Source of the DNA: Pirellulaceae bacterium
GTDB lineage: Bacteria > Planctomycetota > Planctomycetia > Pirellulales > Pirellulaceae
Assembly (NCBI GenBank): GCA_020846515.1
Contig: JADLDX010000241.1
Span: 1-7,943, forward strand
DNA length: 7,943 nucleotides
Direction of reading: 5' to 3'
This document shows positions 1-6,296 of the stretch, piece by piece. Made by a program: the position numbers and the translations under genes. Positions within the stretch are counted from its first letter, which is position 1. Each line of letters begins with the position of its first letter. Under the pieces are notes generated by a model. It saw only the letters and a program-made list of their open reading frames with translations. It was not told the DNA's origin and did not search any database.

Positions 1-429
1 GTGGCCGTTATCCAATCGGGCAATAAGAGTCGTTGGTCATCCGAAGAGATAGAGTTAGTGGAACGCGTGCGCAGCCAAGTGGATGAGAAACGCAGCTTGG
101 AAGCGGCGCGTACCGTCGTGGGTGGCCAAGGCGTGGGCGGGCGTCTGGCACTGGTGGCTGCGCGGGCTTCCAAAGGCAAGATCAGCGGCGTGGTCACTCT
201 GGGGACACCGTTGGAGAATGCCAAGCTGGCGCGCGAAAACTCGCCCAGCGATTCCTTGCACTTTATGATGGTCGGACCGCAAGAGACCTATGCCGACTTG
301 CTTAAACAGTTGCAAGAATTGGGCTTTCCAGCCTTGGAAATGCCAGCACCTGAATTGGTACCGGCCAAATGGGAAACCGTGCCCGTAGAAGGCATTAATC
401 GATGGCTGTTGGGATTGGCGCGCCTATAA
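1..429 (+). CDS. Alpha/beta-hydrolase-like protein, C-terminal part (5' end outside the window)
   Basis: The frame is open at the left edge, so the GTG at base 1 is probably an internal Val codon and only the last 142 residues are visible. Residues 39-52 (VVGGQGVGGRLALV) sit where alpha/beta hydrolases have the strand-nucleophile elbow-helix, normally G-x-S-x-G-G. Here the serine position is Gly44 and the preceding position is Gln43. The stretch after it, SGVVTLGTPL (62-71) and LHFMMVG (86-92), fits the following core strands of the fold. A Glu/Pro-rich tail then ends in a helix. No catalytic Ser is seen at the elbow, so the visible domain is probably not an active serine hydrolase; a binding or structural role is inferred. 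It may be the C-terminal domain of a larger multidomain protein. No membrane segment is visible. The next gene starts 49 bp downstream on the same strand. Confidence 0.6.
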   Translation: MAVIQSGNKSRWSSEEIELVERVRSQVDEKRSLEAARTVVGGQGVGGRLALVAARASKGKISGVVTLGTPLENAKLARENSPSDSLHFMMVGPQETYADLLKQLQELGFPALEMPAPELVPAKWETVPVEGINRWLLGLARL

Positions 430-430
430 T
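425..430 (+). promoter_or_regulatory. Candidate -10 box overlapping a stop codon
   Basis: A perfect TATAAT overlaps the TAA stop of the preceding gene and lies 48 bp before the ATG of the next one. I see no convincing -35 hexamer at 16-18 bp upstream. It may give the 449-residue gene its own promoter, but a chance match is possible. Confidence 0.3.
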
Positions 431-478
431 TGATCGACAGGCGTCAGGGCTGCTTACCCACACAGTGGAGTTTTGAAT

Positions 479-1828
479 ATGACATCAGTGGCTCAGGCTC
501 ATGATCCAAAATGGGAAACACATCCCGAAGCGTGCAGTTTAGTTTCTACTGCACTGGAGGGATTGTGCCGCGAAAGCCAGTTTTTGGACCATTTGTCCCA
601 GCGCATGCTCAATGAAACCGGCACCCGGCTGGCCGACTGGATTGATCGCGTGAGCACACCGGCCAGCCCGGCGGAATTGATGGCAGCCGGCTTCGTTAAA
701 GACACGACCCAGCCCTATCCGCTCTATCGACACCCACAAGCGCAATTGCCCGCACTGGTTTTGGATTATGGCAAGCAACTAGTGGCCATCAAGGTCGAAT
801 CGGTGCCTCAGTTCTTGTTGGCCAACGGTTTGGACTCTCGCTGCCAAGTCTTTGGCAACCCCGGTTCCGCTCTGCGCAAAGCCTGTGTGGATTGCCATCC
901 GAACCTTGAGTGCTGGATCATCGAGCGACATGGCTATCAAGGTTGGCAAGTGGAAGATGCTTCGGTAGAAATTCAGGGGTGTGTGGCGCACCATCGAGAA
1001 CGTTTGCTGTTGCGTCGTCGCCGGTTTGATACCATCGAGGAAGGCTTTGCCCACGCCCGCCAACTGATCGAAGCGTCCATGTTGGAAATAGGTCGTGAAC
1101 GCACGTGCGACTTGTTCTTTGAGGCAGAACGAGCCTATTGGCAGTCTCGCAATGATGCAGGTGCTATGCAGCGTCTGCGTCAGGATCGGTTAGGTTTGGG
1201 ATGGGCTAACCACGATCACCACACGTATCGCAGCAGCCGCCAGGCTTTTACGCATTTGATGTCAATCTTGGAGCTCATGGGCTTCCAGTGTCGCGAGCGT
1301 TTTTACGCAGGACGTCAAGCCGGTTGGGGCGCGCAGGTACTAGAGCAACCCAATTGCGGCATTGTCATCTTTGCTGATGTAGATTTGGCCCCCGACGAAG
1401 TGCTGCAAGACTTTGCGCATGAGCCATTGCCGCCACGTGCGACGCTGGGTACGGTTGGACTGTGGTGCGCACTGCACGGCGAGGCCTTTCTGGCAGCAGG
1501 CATGCATCACCTCGAGTGCCAATTCGACTTTGAGCAAGCGCGGAGTCAATTAGCACAACAAGGTGTGGGCACGATGAAACCGTTTACTGATTTGCCCTAT
1601 CTGCGTCAGGCGTTCACCGAAGGCCAACGCTGGCCAGTCGCGGAAGAAGCCTTGAGCCGAGCTTTGGTCCAAGGCTGGATCACACCTGAGCAGGCCGAAG
1701 GCTTTCGACGTCAGGGTGCAATCGGTTCCCATCTCGAGTTACTCCAACGTTGGGACGGTTACAAAGGCTTCAATCAAACCGGTATCAGCGACATCATTTC
1801 GGCAACCGATCCGCGGAAGCAACTGTAA
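479..1828 (+). CDS. Conserved hypothetical Cys/His-rich protein with possible VOC/DUF1338-like metal-binding region
   Basis: A soluble 449-residue protein with no signal peptide or membrane helix. The ATG at 479 is preferred because GGAG (467-470) stands 8 bases before it, whereas the in-frame TTG at 473 is only 2 bases from that motif. Residues 122-145 hold four cysteines (C122, C136, C139, C145). Residues 242-251 (WANHDHHTYR) contain H-x3-R and lead into a helix, then strands ending in IVIFADVDL (295-303). Residues 342-347 (MHHLEC) follow, starting what could be a second strand-helix unit. An H-x3-R near a strand with a later H/E pair recalls the vicinal-oxygen-chelate fold and DUF1338 (HglS/YdcJ-type) dioxygenases, but the order and full residue set are not matched, so this is only a structural guess. 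The N-terminal half (1-120) I do not recognise. Substrate and pathway are unknown. Gene boundaries are secure. Confidence 0.75.
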   Translation: MTSVAQAHDPKWETHPEACSLVSTALEGLCRESQFLDHLSQRMLNETGTRLADWIDRVSTPASPAELMAAGFVKDTTQPYPLYRHPQAQLPALVLDYGKQLVAIKVESVPQFLLANGLDSRCQVFGNPGSALRKACVDCHPNLECWIIERHGYQGWQVEDASVEIQGCVAHHRERLLLRRRRFDTIEEGFAHARQLIEASMLEIGRERTCDLFFEAERAYWQSRNDAGAMQRLRQDRLGLGWANHDHHTYRSSRQAFTHLMSILELMGFQCRERFYAGRQAGWGAQVLEQPNCGIVIFADVDLAPDEVLQDFAHEPLPPRATLGTVGLWCALHGEAFLAAGMHHLECQFDFEQARSQLAQQGVGTMKPFTDLPYLRQAFTEGQRWPVAEEALSRALVQGWITPEQAEGFRRQGAIGSHLELLQRWDGYKGFNQTGISDIISATDPRKQL

Positions 1829-1947
1829 ACCCGAATCGTCCCTGATCTTCACCTATGAATCTTGTGGCTTCGATTCAAGAAAAGCTTATGGCAAGCTCAT
1901 GGAAAGTCAGGCCTGTTTGCTTGCACCCATCGTATACGCGGGTGGGT

Positions 1948-1953
1948 TACAAT
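1948..1953 (+). promoter_or_regulatory. Candidate -10 box upstream of the DUF1559 gene
   Basis: TACAAT (five of six matches to TATAAT) lies in the 196-bp gap 1829-2024, 71 bp before the ATG at 2025. A TTGCAC at 1921-1926 is 21 bp upstream, too far for a good sigma-70 -35 element. The same gap has a small 5-bp hairpin (AGCTT 1883-1887 with AAGCT 1893-1897) without a T-run, so I do not call a terminator. Nothing else recognisable is in the gap. Confidence 0.3.
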
Positions 1954-2009
1954 GGTGCGCTGGCGAGCAAGCATAGGTGGTGTTGTTCGTTAACCAACGC
2001 CAATTGTCT

Positions 2010-2018
2010 AGGGGCAGG
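2010..2018 (+). promoter_or_regulatory. Ribosome binding site that decides the DUF1559 start
   Basis: The purine-rich AGGGGCAGG ends 6 bases before the ATG at 2025. It supports that ATG over the in-frame GTG at 1977, which would add 16 residues ahead of the prepilin-type leader and has no comparable motif before it. Confidence 0.6.
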
Positions 2019-2024
2019 TGCGTC

Positions 2025-2948
2025 ATGGTCCACAGAAGAACGCGTGCGTTTACTCTGGTCGAGATTCTGGCGGTGATTTCCATCGTGGGCATTGTACTTG
2101 GCCTCTTGCTGCCAGCAGTCCAAGCGGCGCGCGAGGCGGCTCGGCGAATTCAATGTGCCAACAACCTGCATCAACTAGGACTGGCCGTTCATCAGTATCA
2201 CGATGCCATGCGTCGCTTTCCGCCAGGTGTGGTTTATCCCAATCGATCGCTCTGGTCGGCACATCTGTTGCCCCAATTGGAGCAAAAGCCACTGTATGAT
2301 TCGATCGACTTTCGCTTGCCGTTTATGGATGGCAACCAACCCAATGGCCGCGCCTGCGCCACATACCTGGCGTGCTTTCGATGTCCTAGCAGCAATACGC
2401 CCCAGCACGTCAATGTGCAAGGAGTATCCAATCGTGTGCCTTGTAACTACCTGGTCGTTGGCAGCGGCACGGCCACGCGCGACTATGGTCAAGTTCTGGA
2501 GAACATCGGCCATCGTGATCAAGATGGTGCGATGTTCGTCAATAGCCAAACGCATATGGCTAGTTTAACGGACGGTACCTCGCAAACGGTCGTTGTGGGT
2601 GAATGCCTGTTCTCTGCCAAGGTTTATGGCAGCGACTTGTCAGGTGTAGGTCAGATCGTGGATCATTGGTATATAGGCACTGGTGATATTGCGGGCAATC
2701 ATGCCCATTGGCTGGCCGAAGCCTCGGAAGCCATGGGTTCGACGGGTGTCAGCATGAATAACTTTGACGCCCCCACGCTACAAGTCGACGAAAAAGAGAT
2801 ATGCTTTGCCAGTCATCATCCTGGTGGTGTGCAGTTTGTATTCGGTGACGGCCATGTGGGCATATTGTCCGTGACAATAGATCGTCAGGTTTACAGCTGG
2901 CTGGGAACGCGCGCTGGTCGTGAAGTTGTATCAAGTGAAGGTCTGTAA
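2025..2948 (+). CDS. DUF1559 domain protein with type IV prepilin-like N-terminus
   Basis: A 307-residue member of the planctomycete-expanded DUF1559 family. The N-terminus is a short basic leader (MVHRRTRA) followed by FTLVEILAV and a hydrophobic helix to about residue 30. This is the type III signal/prepilin pattern with E13 as the +5 Glu of the mature form; cleavage would be after Ala8, where Gly is more usual. Family landmarks follow in order: NNLHQLGLAVHQYHDAMRRFPPG (46-68), LLPQLEQKPLY (81-91), CFRCPSS (117-123), SLTDGTSQTVVVGE (180-193), and the C-terminal H-x9-DG motif (H265 to D275-G276, FGDGH). Processing by a prepilin peptidase and placement in the cell envelope are inferred from the leader. 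The biochemical role of the family is not established. Its TAA stop shares one base with the ATG of the next gene, so the two are probably translationally coupled. Confidence 0.93.
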   Translation: MVHRRTRAFTLVEILAVISIVGIVLGLLLPAVQAAREAARRIQCANNLHQLGLAVHQYHDAMRRFPPGVVYPNRSLWSAHLLPQLEQKPLYDSIDFRLPFMDGNQPNGRACATYLACFRCPSSNTPQHVNVQGVSNRVPCNYLVVGSGTATRDYGQVLENIGHRDQDGAMFVNSQTHMASLTDGTSQTVVVGECLFSAKVYGSDLSGVGQIVDHWYIGTGDIAGNHAHWLAEASEAMGSTGVSMNNFDAPTLQVDEKEICFASHHPGGVQFVFGDGHVGILSVTIDRQVYSWLGTRAGREVVSSEGL

Positions 2949-3874
2949 TGAGCCGAGCTTCCACGCAGCAGATGCTGCGAAAATTGCCCGTAAAGTGGGC
3001 TGTGGCGTTATTGGTGATGCTGGTGACGTATGCGATTGTCCAGCCGATCGTCAATAGCCGTTTGGGTTGGAGCCTGCCGTCGATCGCCCAACTATTGGGC
3101 GAACCTGAGGCTAAGCCTAAGGGCAAAACGGCTGCTCAAAAGCAGAATTCGGACACTGGTTCCGCACCGCCTACCGTTGCCATTGACTCATCTAACCCTG
3201 ACTCATCTAACCCTGAGTCATCTGGCACTGAGTCATCTGACACTGAGTCAGCCCGCACACAGTCGTCTGGTACCAATTCGAAGGCAGTCACCGAGAAGCC
3301 GTCAGCGAACTCATCAGCCAAATCGCCAGTGAAGCCGGCAGCGAAGCCGGCCGAGAAATCGAGCGAGTCTAAAAGCGTTGATGGACAGCCTTCGGGGACG
3401 AGCAATTCGAAGACAGCCAGTTCGTCCGCGCCATCGGTTGCCAAGTCAGCGGGTGAGTCCCAAGGGGCTGCGGATCGCGATTTGCTGTATGGAATTCTGA
3501 AAGAGACTGGTCGCGAGCGTTATGTTTCCAAAGCCGGCTTGCAGTACTCGCCTGGCAGCGAAGAAGGTCATCGGCTGAAACATTTGGAACGACATCTGCG
3601 TGATATGCCTGATCGCCCGGGAAAACACGGTGTTTTTGATGGAGATATGTCTCAAGCCTTGAAGTGGATCGACGATGCCTACGCGCGCGGGCAGCGCGGT
3701 GCGAAAGGTGTGCGCAAGCAAGTCGAGGATGGTCGCACGGTTTATGAAGCACCGTTCGATAAACCCATCGGTTTCATCGGTGGCAGAGAGGGCGGCCGCG
3801 CCGGGCATCCGCCCGCCAAGCGATTGAGGCTGGTCGTCGAGGATTCGCGTTTCATAACGGCTTTTCCCTTTTAG
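2948..3874 (+). CDS. Membrane-anchored protein with repetitive stalk and C-terminal RNase-like (BECR-type) domain
   Basis: A 308-residue protein whose ATG overlaps the preceding stop as TAATG. The N-terminus is basic (R3, R11, K12, K16), followed by one membrane helix at about 17-34, so an N-in/C-out type II topology is inferred. Residues 52-175 form a low-complexity Ser/Thr/Pro/Lys/Ala stalk, including six pentapeptide repeats of the kind (D/E/Q)SS(N/G/D)(P/T) at 80-109. The folded region is 176-308. It has a His-rich helix, GHRLKHLERHLRDMP (207-221, with H208, H212 and H216), then KHGVF (226-230), an amphipathic helix, FDKPIGFIGG (270-279), and two final strands, KRLRLVVED and RFITAFPF, the last residues. 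His-rich start plus a terminal T-A-F-P strand resembles BECR-fold ribonuclease toxin domains, such as CdiA-CT RNase A-like or EndoU. This is pattern recognition only; catalytic residues are not proven. No obvious immunity gene lies directly next to it. Confidence 0.8.
   Translation: MSRASTQQMLRKLPVKWAVALLVMLVTYAIVQPIVNSRLGWSLPSIAQLLGEPEAKPKGKTAAQKQNSDTGSAPPTVAIDSSNPDSSNPESSGTESSDTESARTQSSGTNSKAVTEKPSANSSAKSPVKPAAKPAEKSSESKSVDGQPSGTSNSKTASSSAPSVAKSAGESQGAADRDLLYGILKETGRERYVSKAGLQYSPGSEEGHRLKHLERHLRDMPDRPGKHGVFDGDMSQALKWIDDAYARGQRGAKGVRKQVEDGRTVYEAPFDKPIGFIGGREGGRAGHPPAKRLRLVVEDSRFITAFPF
3185..3274 (+). repeat. 15-bp tandem coding repeat, six units
   Basis: Units start at 3185, 3200, 3215, 3230, 3245 and 3260. 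The first two are identical (gactcatctaaccct), the third and fourth are close variants (gagtcatctggcact and gagtcatctgacact), and the last two are decayed. The unit is a multiple of three, so copy-number change would lengthen or shorten the stalk without a frameshift. Confidence 0.85.
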
Positions 3875-3883
3875 CCTTTGCGG

Positions 3884-3898
3884 TGCAAGCGCTTTGCA
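3884..3898 (+). other. Small hairpin just after the stop codon
   Basis: TGCAA (3884-3888) pairs with TTGCA (3894-3898) across a 5-base loop, 9 bases after the TAG of the stalk protein. There is no T-run behind it, so it is at best a weak terminator or processing site. Confidence 0.25.
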
Positions 3899-3906
3899 TG
3901 TCCAGT

Positions 3907-3969
3907 AAATTTACTTGATGTGCAAATCAATTTAGTTGATAAGTAAAGCAATTTACCTGACATGTAAAG
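3907..3969. repeat. Three imperfect 21-bp AT-rich tandem repeats
   Basis: Units are 3907-3927, 3928-3948 and 3949-3969; the second and third both begin CAATTTA and end GTAAAG. Each carries TTTAC-like and GTAAA-like half-sites, so inverted pairs occur throughout: AGTAAATTTACT (3904-3915) is a perfect 12-bp palindrome, and GTAAA (3943-3947) faces TTTAC (3952-3956). The 21-bp period is two helical turns, which would place sites on one face of the DNA. They lie in the 181-bp gap (3875-4055) before the zinc-ribbon gene. An operator for a regulator is the plain reading, but the binding protein is unknown. Confidence 0.7.
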
Positions 3970-3981
3970 TATTAAGGGCTT

Positions 3982-4002
3982 TCCGGCGATGGTTCGCCCG
4001 GA
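3982..4002 (+). other. GC-rich bulged hairpin upstream of the zinc-ribbon gene
   Basis: TCCGG (3982-3986) pairs with CCGGA (3998-4002); after a one-base bulge at C3997, CGA (3987-3989) pairs with TCG (3994-3996), leaving a TGGT loop. No T-run follows. An 8-bp palindrome GCCCGGGC lies just downstream at 4014-4021. The role is unknown. Confidence 0.3.
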
Positions 4003-4010
4003 GGATCGAA

Positions 4011-4038
4011 TTGGCCCGGGCAATCTCAAGCGTATACA
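4011..4038 (+). promoter_or_regulatory. Weak candidate promoter for the zinc-ribbon gene
   Basis: TTGGCC (4011-4016) and TATACA (4033-4038) are separated by 16 bp, each matching the sigma-70 consensus at four of six positions. The predicted start would leave a leader of only about 10 bases before the ATG at 4056, so the call is weak. Confidence 0.22.
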
Positions 4039-4055
4039 ACTTGTGGTGATAGTCT

Positions 4056-4559
4056 ATGATGTCGAGTATTGGTGAAGCCTGGATCTATGCGGGGAACTGC
4101 CCCGTTTGCCAGTGTGGACTGAGGCGAGTTCGCGTGTGCCAGGGCGGCGATGATGGCCAGCCATTACACGGTTACGTGATGTGTGATGACTGCGAAACGA
4201 TGTGGATGTCGCCCGATTTGCACTCGCCGCGCAGTTTTCCCGATAGCGACGCGCCCGCCTGCCCCATTTGTCAGCAACCCCTGTTTGGTTCACAAGCCCG
4301 TTGGGCGAGACCGATCGATTTGGTCGAACTGGGTTGGGAGGGACAATGCATTGTAGAACCCATGCAAACACCCGCTACCGATAATCACGATCTGCTGGAG
4401 CCAGACGATTTAGCAGTGGATCTGGATTCCCCCGAGCCACTGCCGGTGCATCATCATGACCTGCATGGCAACCACGAATCACCCGCCGAGCAACTGGCCG
4501 AAGTGGCTCCTCAGTTAGACCAAGCCGACGAAGCGGCCGAACCTAAGCCCGGCTGCTGA
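4056..4559 (+). CDS. Zinc-ribbon-like small protein with acidic C-terminal tail
   Basis: A 167-residue protein not matched to a named family. The start is one of two adjacent in-frame ATGs (4056, 4059); the upstream GGTGA (4045-4049) is a modest ribosome binding site. C15-P-V-C18 and C43-D-D-C46 form a likely four-Cys zinc ribbon, with further cysteines C20 and C28 in the loop. A second half-knuckle is at C69-P-I-C72, followed by C98, so a second site might be incomplete. From about residue 105 the chain is rich in Asp, Glu, Pro and His (for example VHHHDLHGNH at 131-140), looks disordered and is strongly acidic. There is no signal peptide or membrane helix, so it is probably cytosolic. Zinc binding is inferred from the cysteine pairs; whether it binds nucleic acid or protein cannot be told. 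It stands alone between the 21-bp repeat region and the convergent junction. Confidence 0.75.
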   Translation: MMSSIGEAWIYAGNCPVCQCGLRRVRVCQGGDDGQPLHGYVMCDDCETMWMSPDLHSPRSFPDSDAPACPICQQPLFGSQARWARPIDLVELGWEGQCIVEPMQTPATDNHDLLEPDDLAVDLDSPEPLPVHHHDLHGNHESPAEQLAEVAPQLDQADEAAEPKPGC

Positions 4560-4578
4560 ATGAACTATCGAGCCCGCT

Positions 4579-4638
4579 ACCTGACCTACCCGCACGCCTT
4601 AATCCCGATTCGGACGTATCGAAGTGCTTAGGTCAGGT
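4579..4638. terminator. Candidate bidirectional terminator hairpin between convergent genes
   Basis: ACCTGACCTA (4579-4588) and TAGGTCAGGT (4629-4638) form a perfect 10-bp inverted repeat around a 40-base loop. Inside it GCAC (4592-4595) can pair with GTGC (4624-4627), extending the stem after a small internal loop. It lies between two convergent genes, where a shared terminator is expected. There is no T-run on either side, so it is not a classical intrinsic terminator. Confidence 0.4.
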
Positions 4639-4652
4639 TGCGACAAGTACAT

Positions 4653-4688
4653 GTGCCTAGTCCAGTGCCTAGTCCAGTGCCTAGTACA
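4653..4688. repeat. 12-bp tandem repeat giving three in-frame stop codons
   Basis: GTGCCTAGTCCA occurs at 4653-4664 and 4665-4676, with one change (GTGCCTAGTACA) at 4677-4688. A diverged copy (nine of twelve) is at 4624-4635. The third unit contains the stop and last codons of the minus-strand gene. Since 12 is a multiple of three, the same minus-strand frame meets TAG at 4683-4681, 4671-4669 and 4659-4657. Confidence 0.85.
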
Positions 4689-6243
4689 CGATGCTGTAGT
4701 GCAGGTCCTGGTGGCTGGTCAAGACAGGTTCGATCGGGAAGACGAGCATCGCATAGGTCTCATCCGCCTGAATCTTGAGCGGAGTATTGATCAGGTTGGC
4801 GTTGAGCAACTGGATGTTGGCGTTCAACCATTCCTGAACCGGAAGGTTTGGCAGGTTACGGCGATGGAGAACCCGGACTTGAACTTGCTCGTCGTGGCAT
4901 TCGACTTCGAAATGCAAGTCTGCCGATTGGCTGACATGCAGTAAGTTCAAACGCAGAACGATTTCAGCTAACGTGCCCGCCACGCGCGCTGGTAGATACA
5001 GAAAACTGGCATCCTGCGCGTTGACCGAGACCGTCACGTTGGCTTTGAAATCTGGACCGATGCGACGTTGAATGGCCTGGCTGACATGCTGTTTGAATTC
5101 AGAGGCTACGAACAATGTCGAGCAATGTGGCACGTCTCGGTCAATGCTGCTGCCTTTGCCTACTGTCCGATGAAAACCGTTGGCATCCAGCGCAATGGTT
5201 GCCACCAGGCCCAGCAAAGAGAGCAGGGGGGCAAAATTCACAGTGATGTCGCCAAAGAGATCCTGCTGGCAAGAATTCAAGAAGAGGAAACCCTGAATGT
5301 CCGCACCGCGGCCAATGGCCAGGCAAAGTCCGCTGCGCAGACCCATGTCGGCAATCAAAGCGATTGAGCGTTGAGCCGGTTTGTTTTGGTGCGAGAAGGC
5401 CGCCAATACTCGCTCCGAGTCATCGAAGATGCGCATCGTGCCAGGTCGCATTTTGAACAGCGAACCTTCGGGATTGACGAAGCAAGAGTATCCAGTCTTC
5501 AGTGAGTTCGTCTGGCAACGCTCGCTGGCCGCCGAATCAACCACCACCAACTGATTGGCTTCAGCTACTCGCCCTGCCAAACAGACTCGATCGACCTGGT
5601 GGAAAATCTTGTGGCTCTTCAGCACTGCCATCAATCGACTAGCTGGTCGCTGACTGTGCGTGCCACTGGCCAGGTCTTCTGCCAGACCAGCCAATTGAGT
5701 AACAATCCAGGTCTCTTCTTCATAACAACGGTCCAGCGAATCCAGTCGCGAGTTCAAATAAACATCCATATCGCGATGTTCTGAAGTGGTGCTGGCTGAA
5801 CTGACGTCTGATGGCGACATGATGTGGTCGTGCACCAGGCCTTTCAGGGGAGTATTGACGGTGGTGTCCGTCAATTGGAAATCACTACTCAGTCGGCGCA
5901 CGATCGCTGATACATCGACCGAATCGGCAGAGGGCGTGGCGACGAGAATTCCCAGGCCGTTCAGTGCGATGGTGATGGCTTGTTGTTGTTTGGTCGAAAG
6001 TGGGCCATCGCTGGCCAGAGCGCATTCTAGCGTGGCCAACAAGACGCGGCACAATCGAATTGTCTTCGGAAAGCCCAGGAAAGTAGCCTCTGCGGCAATC
6101 GATCGGATCGTTGGCGACCAATTTGCCAGCAGTGGTTTCAATTCGGTGGATGATTGGGCGGTGGCCAGCCACACCGTTACCAGCTGCTGTATCCTGGAAG
6201 AGTGCTGTCTTGACTGAATCAATCGGTCCATGCTCGTGCTCAT
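4681..6243 (-). CDS. Degenerate HPt + GAF + ATPase-like sensory protein (putative pseudo-kinase)
   Basis: A 520-residue soluble protein. The ATG at 6243 has AAGGGG (6254-6249) 5 bases upstream; a second in-frame Met at residue 5 is less favoured. Residues 15-100 are helical and resemble a histidine phosphotransfer domain: the segment IRSIAAEATFLGF (46-58) aligns with the family motif H-x-L-K-G-x-A-x-x-L-G, but R47 replaces the phospho-accepting His, and Ala residues replace Lys and Gly. After a loose linker, residues 175-355 look like a GAF domain, with strands around DRVCLAGRV (218-226) and CLAIGRGADIQGFLFL (307-322). Residues 380-505 have the strand-helix order of a histidine-kinase ATPase domain, but the N-box Asn is absent (EIVLR, 427-431) and no D-x-G-x-G is seen. 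A non-catalytic signalling or scaffold role is inferred. The CDGSH gene ends 53 bp upstream on the same strand. Confidence 0.8.
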   Translation of the reverse strand: MSTSMDRLIQSRQHSSRIQQLVTVWLATAQSSTELKPLLANWSPTIRSIAAEATFLGFPKTIRLCRVLLATLECALASDGPLSTKQQQAITIALNGLGILVATPSADSVDVSAIVRRLSSDFQLTDTTVNTPLKGLVHDHIMSPSDVSSASTTSEHRDMDVYLNSRLDSLDRCYEEETWIVTQLAGLAEDLASGTHSQRPASRLMAVLKSHKIFHQVDRVCLAGRVAEANQLVVVDSAASERCQTNSLKTGYSCFVNPEGSLFKMRPGTMRIFDDSERVLAAFSHQNKPAQRSIALIADMGLRSGLCLAIGRGADIQGFLFLNSCQQDLFGDITVNFAPLLSLLGLVATIALDANGFHRTVGKGSSIDRDVPHCSTLFVASEFKQHVSQAIQRRIGPDFKANVTVSVNAQDASFLYLPARVAGTLAEIVLRLNLLHVSQSADLHFEVECHDEQVQVRVLHRRNLPNLPVQEWLNANIQLLNANLINTPLKIQADETYAMLVFPIEPVLTSHQDLHYSIVY

Positions 6244-6296
6244 TGTGTCCCCTTGCTCGATAGGTGAAGCATCACTGCTCTTGGTAATCGCGTCAT

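Noticed and set aside
473..478. TTG start at 473 for the 449-residue protein
   Set aside because: The GGAG motif is only 2 bases away from it, but 8 bases from the ATG at 479.
1883..1897. Intrinsic terminator after the 449-residue gene
   Set aside because: The stem is only 5 bp and no T-run follows.
1977..2024. GTG start at 1977 for the DUF1559 gene, adding 16 residues
   Set aside because: The ATG at 2025 has a better ribosome binding site and yields the short basic leader expected of prepilin-like proteins.
3907..3969. CRISPR-like array
   Set aside because: The units are directly adjacent with no spacers, only 21 bp long and imperfect.
4624..4944. Plus-strand open frame of 106 codons
   Set aside because: It lies antisense to the C-terminus of the 520-residue gene, begins within the 12-bp repeat and shows no protein-family features.
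5786..6217. Plus-strand open frame of 143 codons
   Set aside because: It is fully antisense to the HPt-GAF gene, which has a strong ribosome binding site and recognisable domains.
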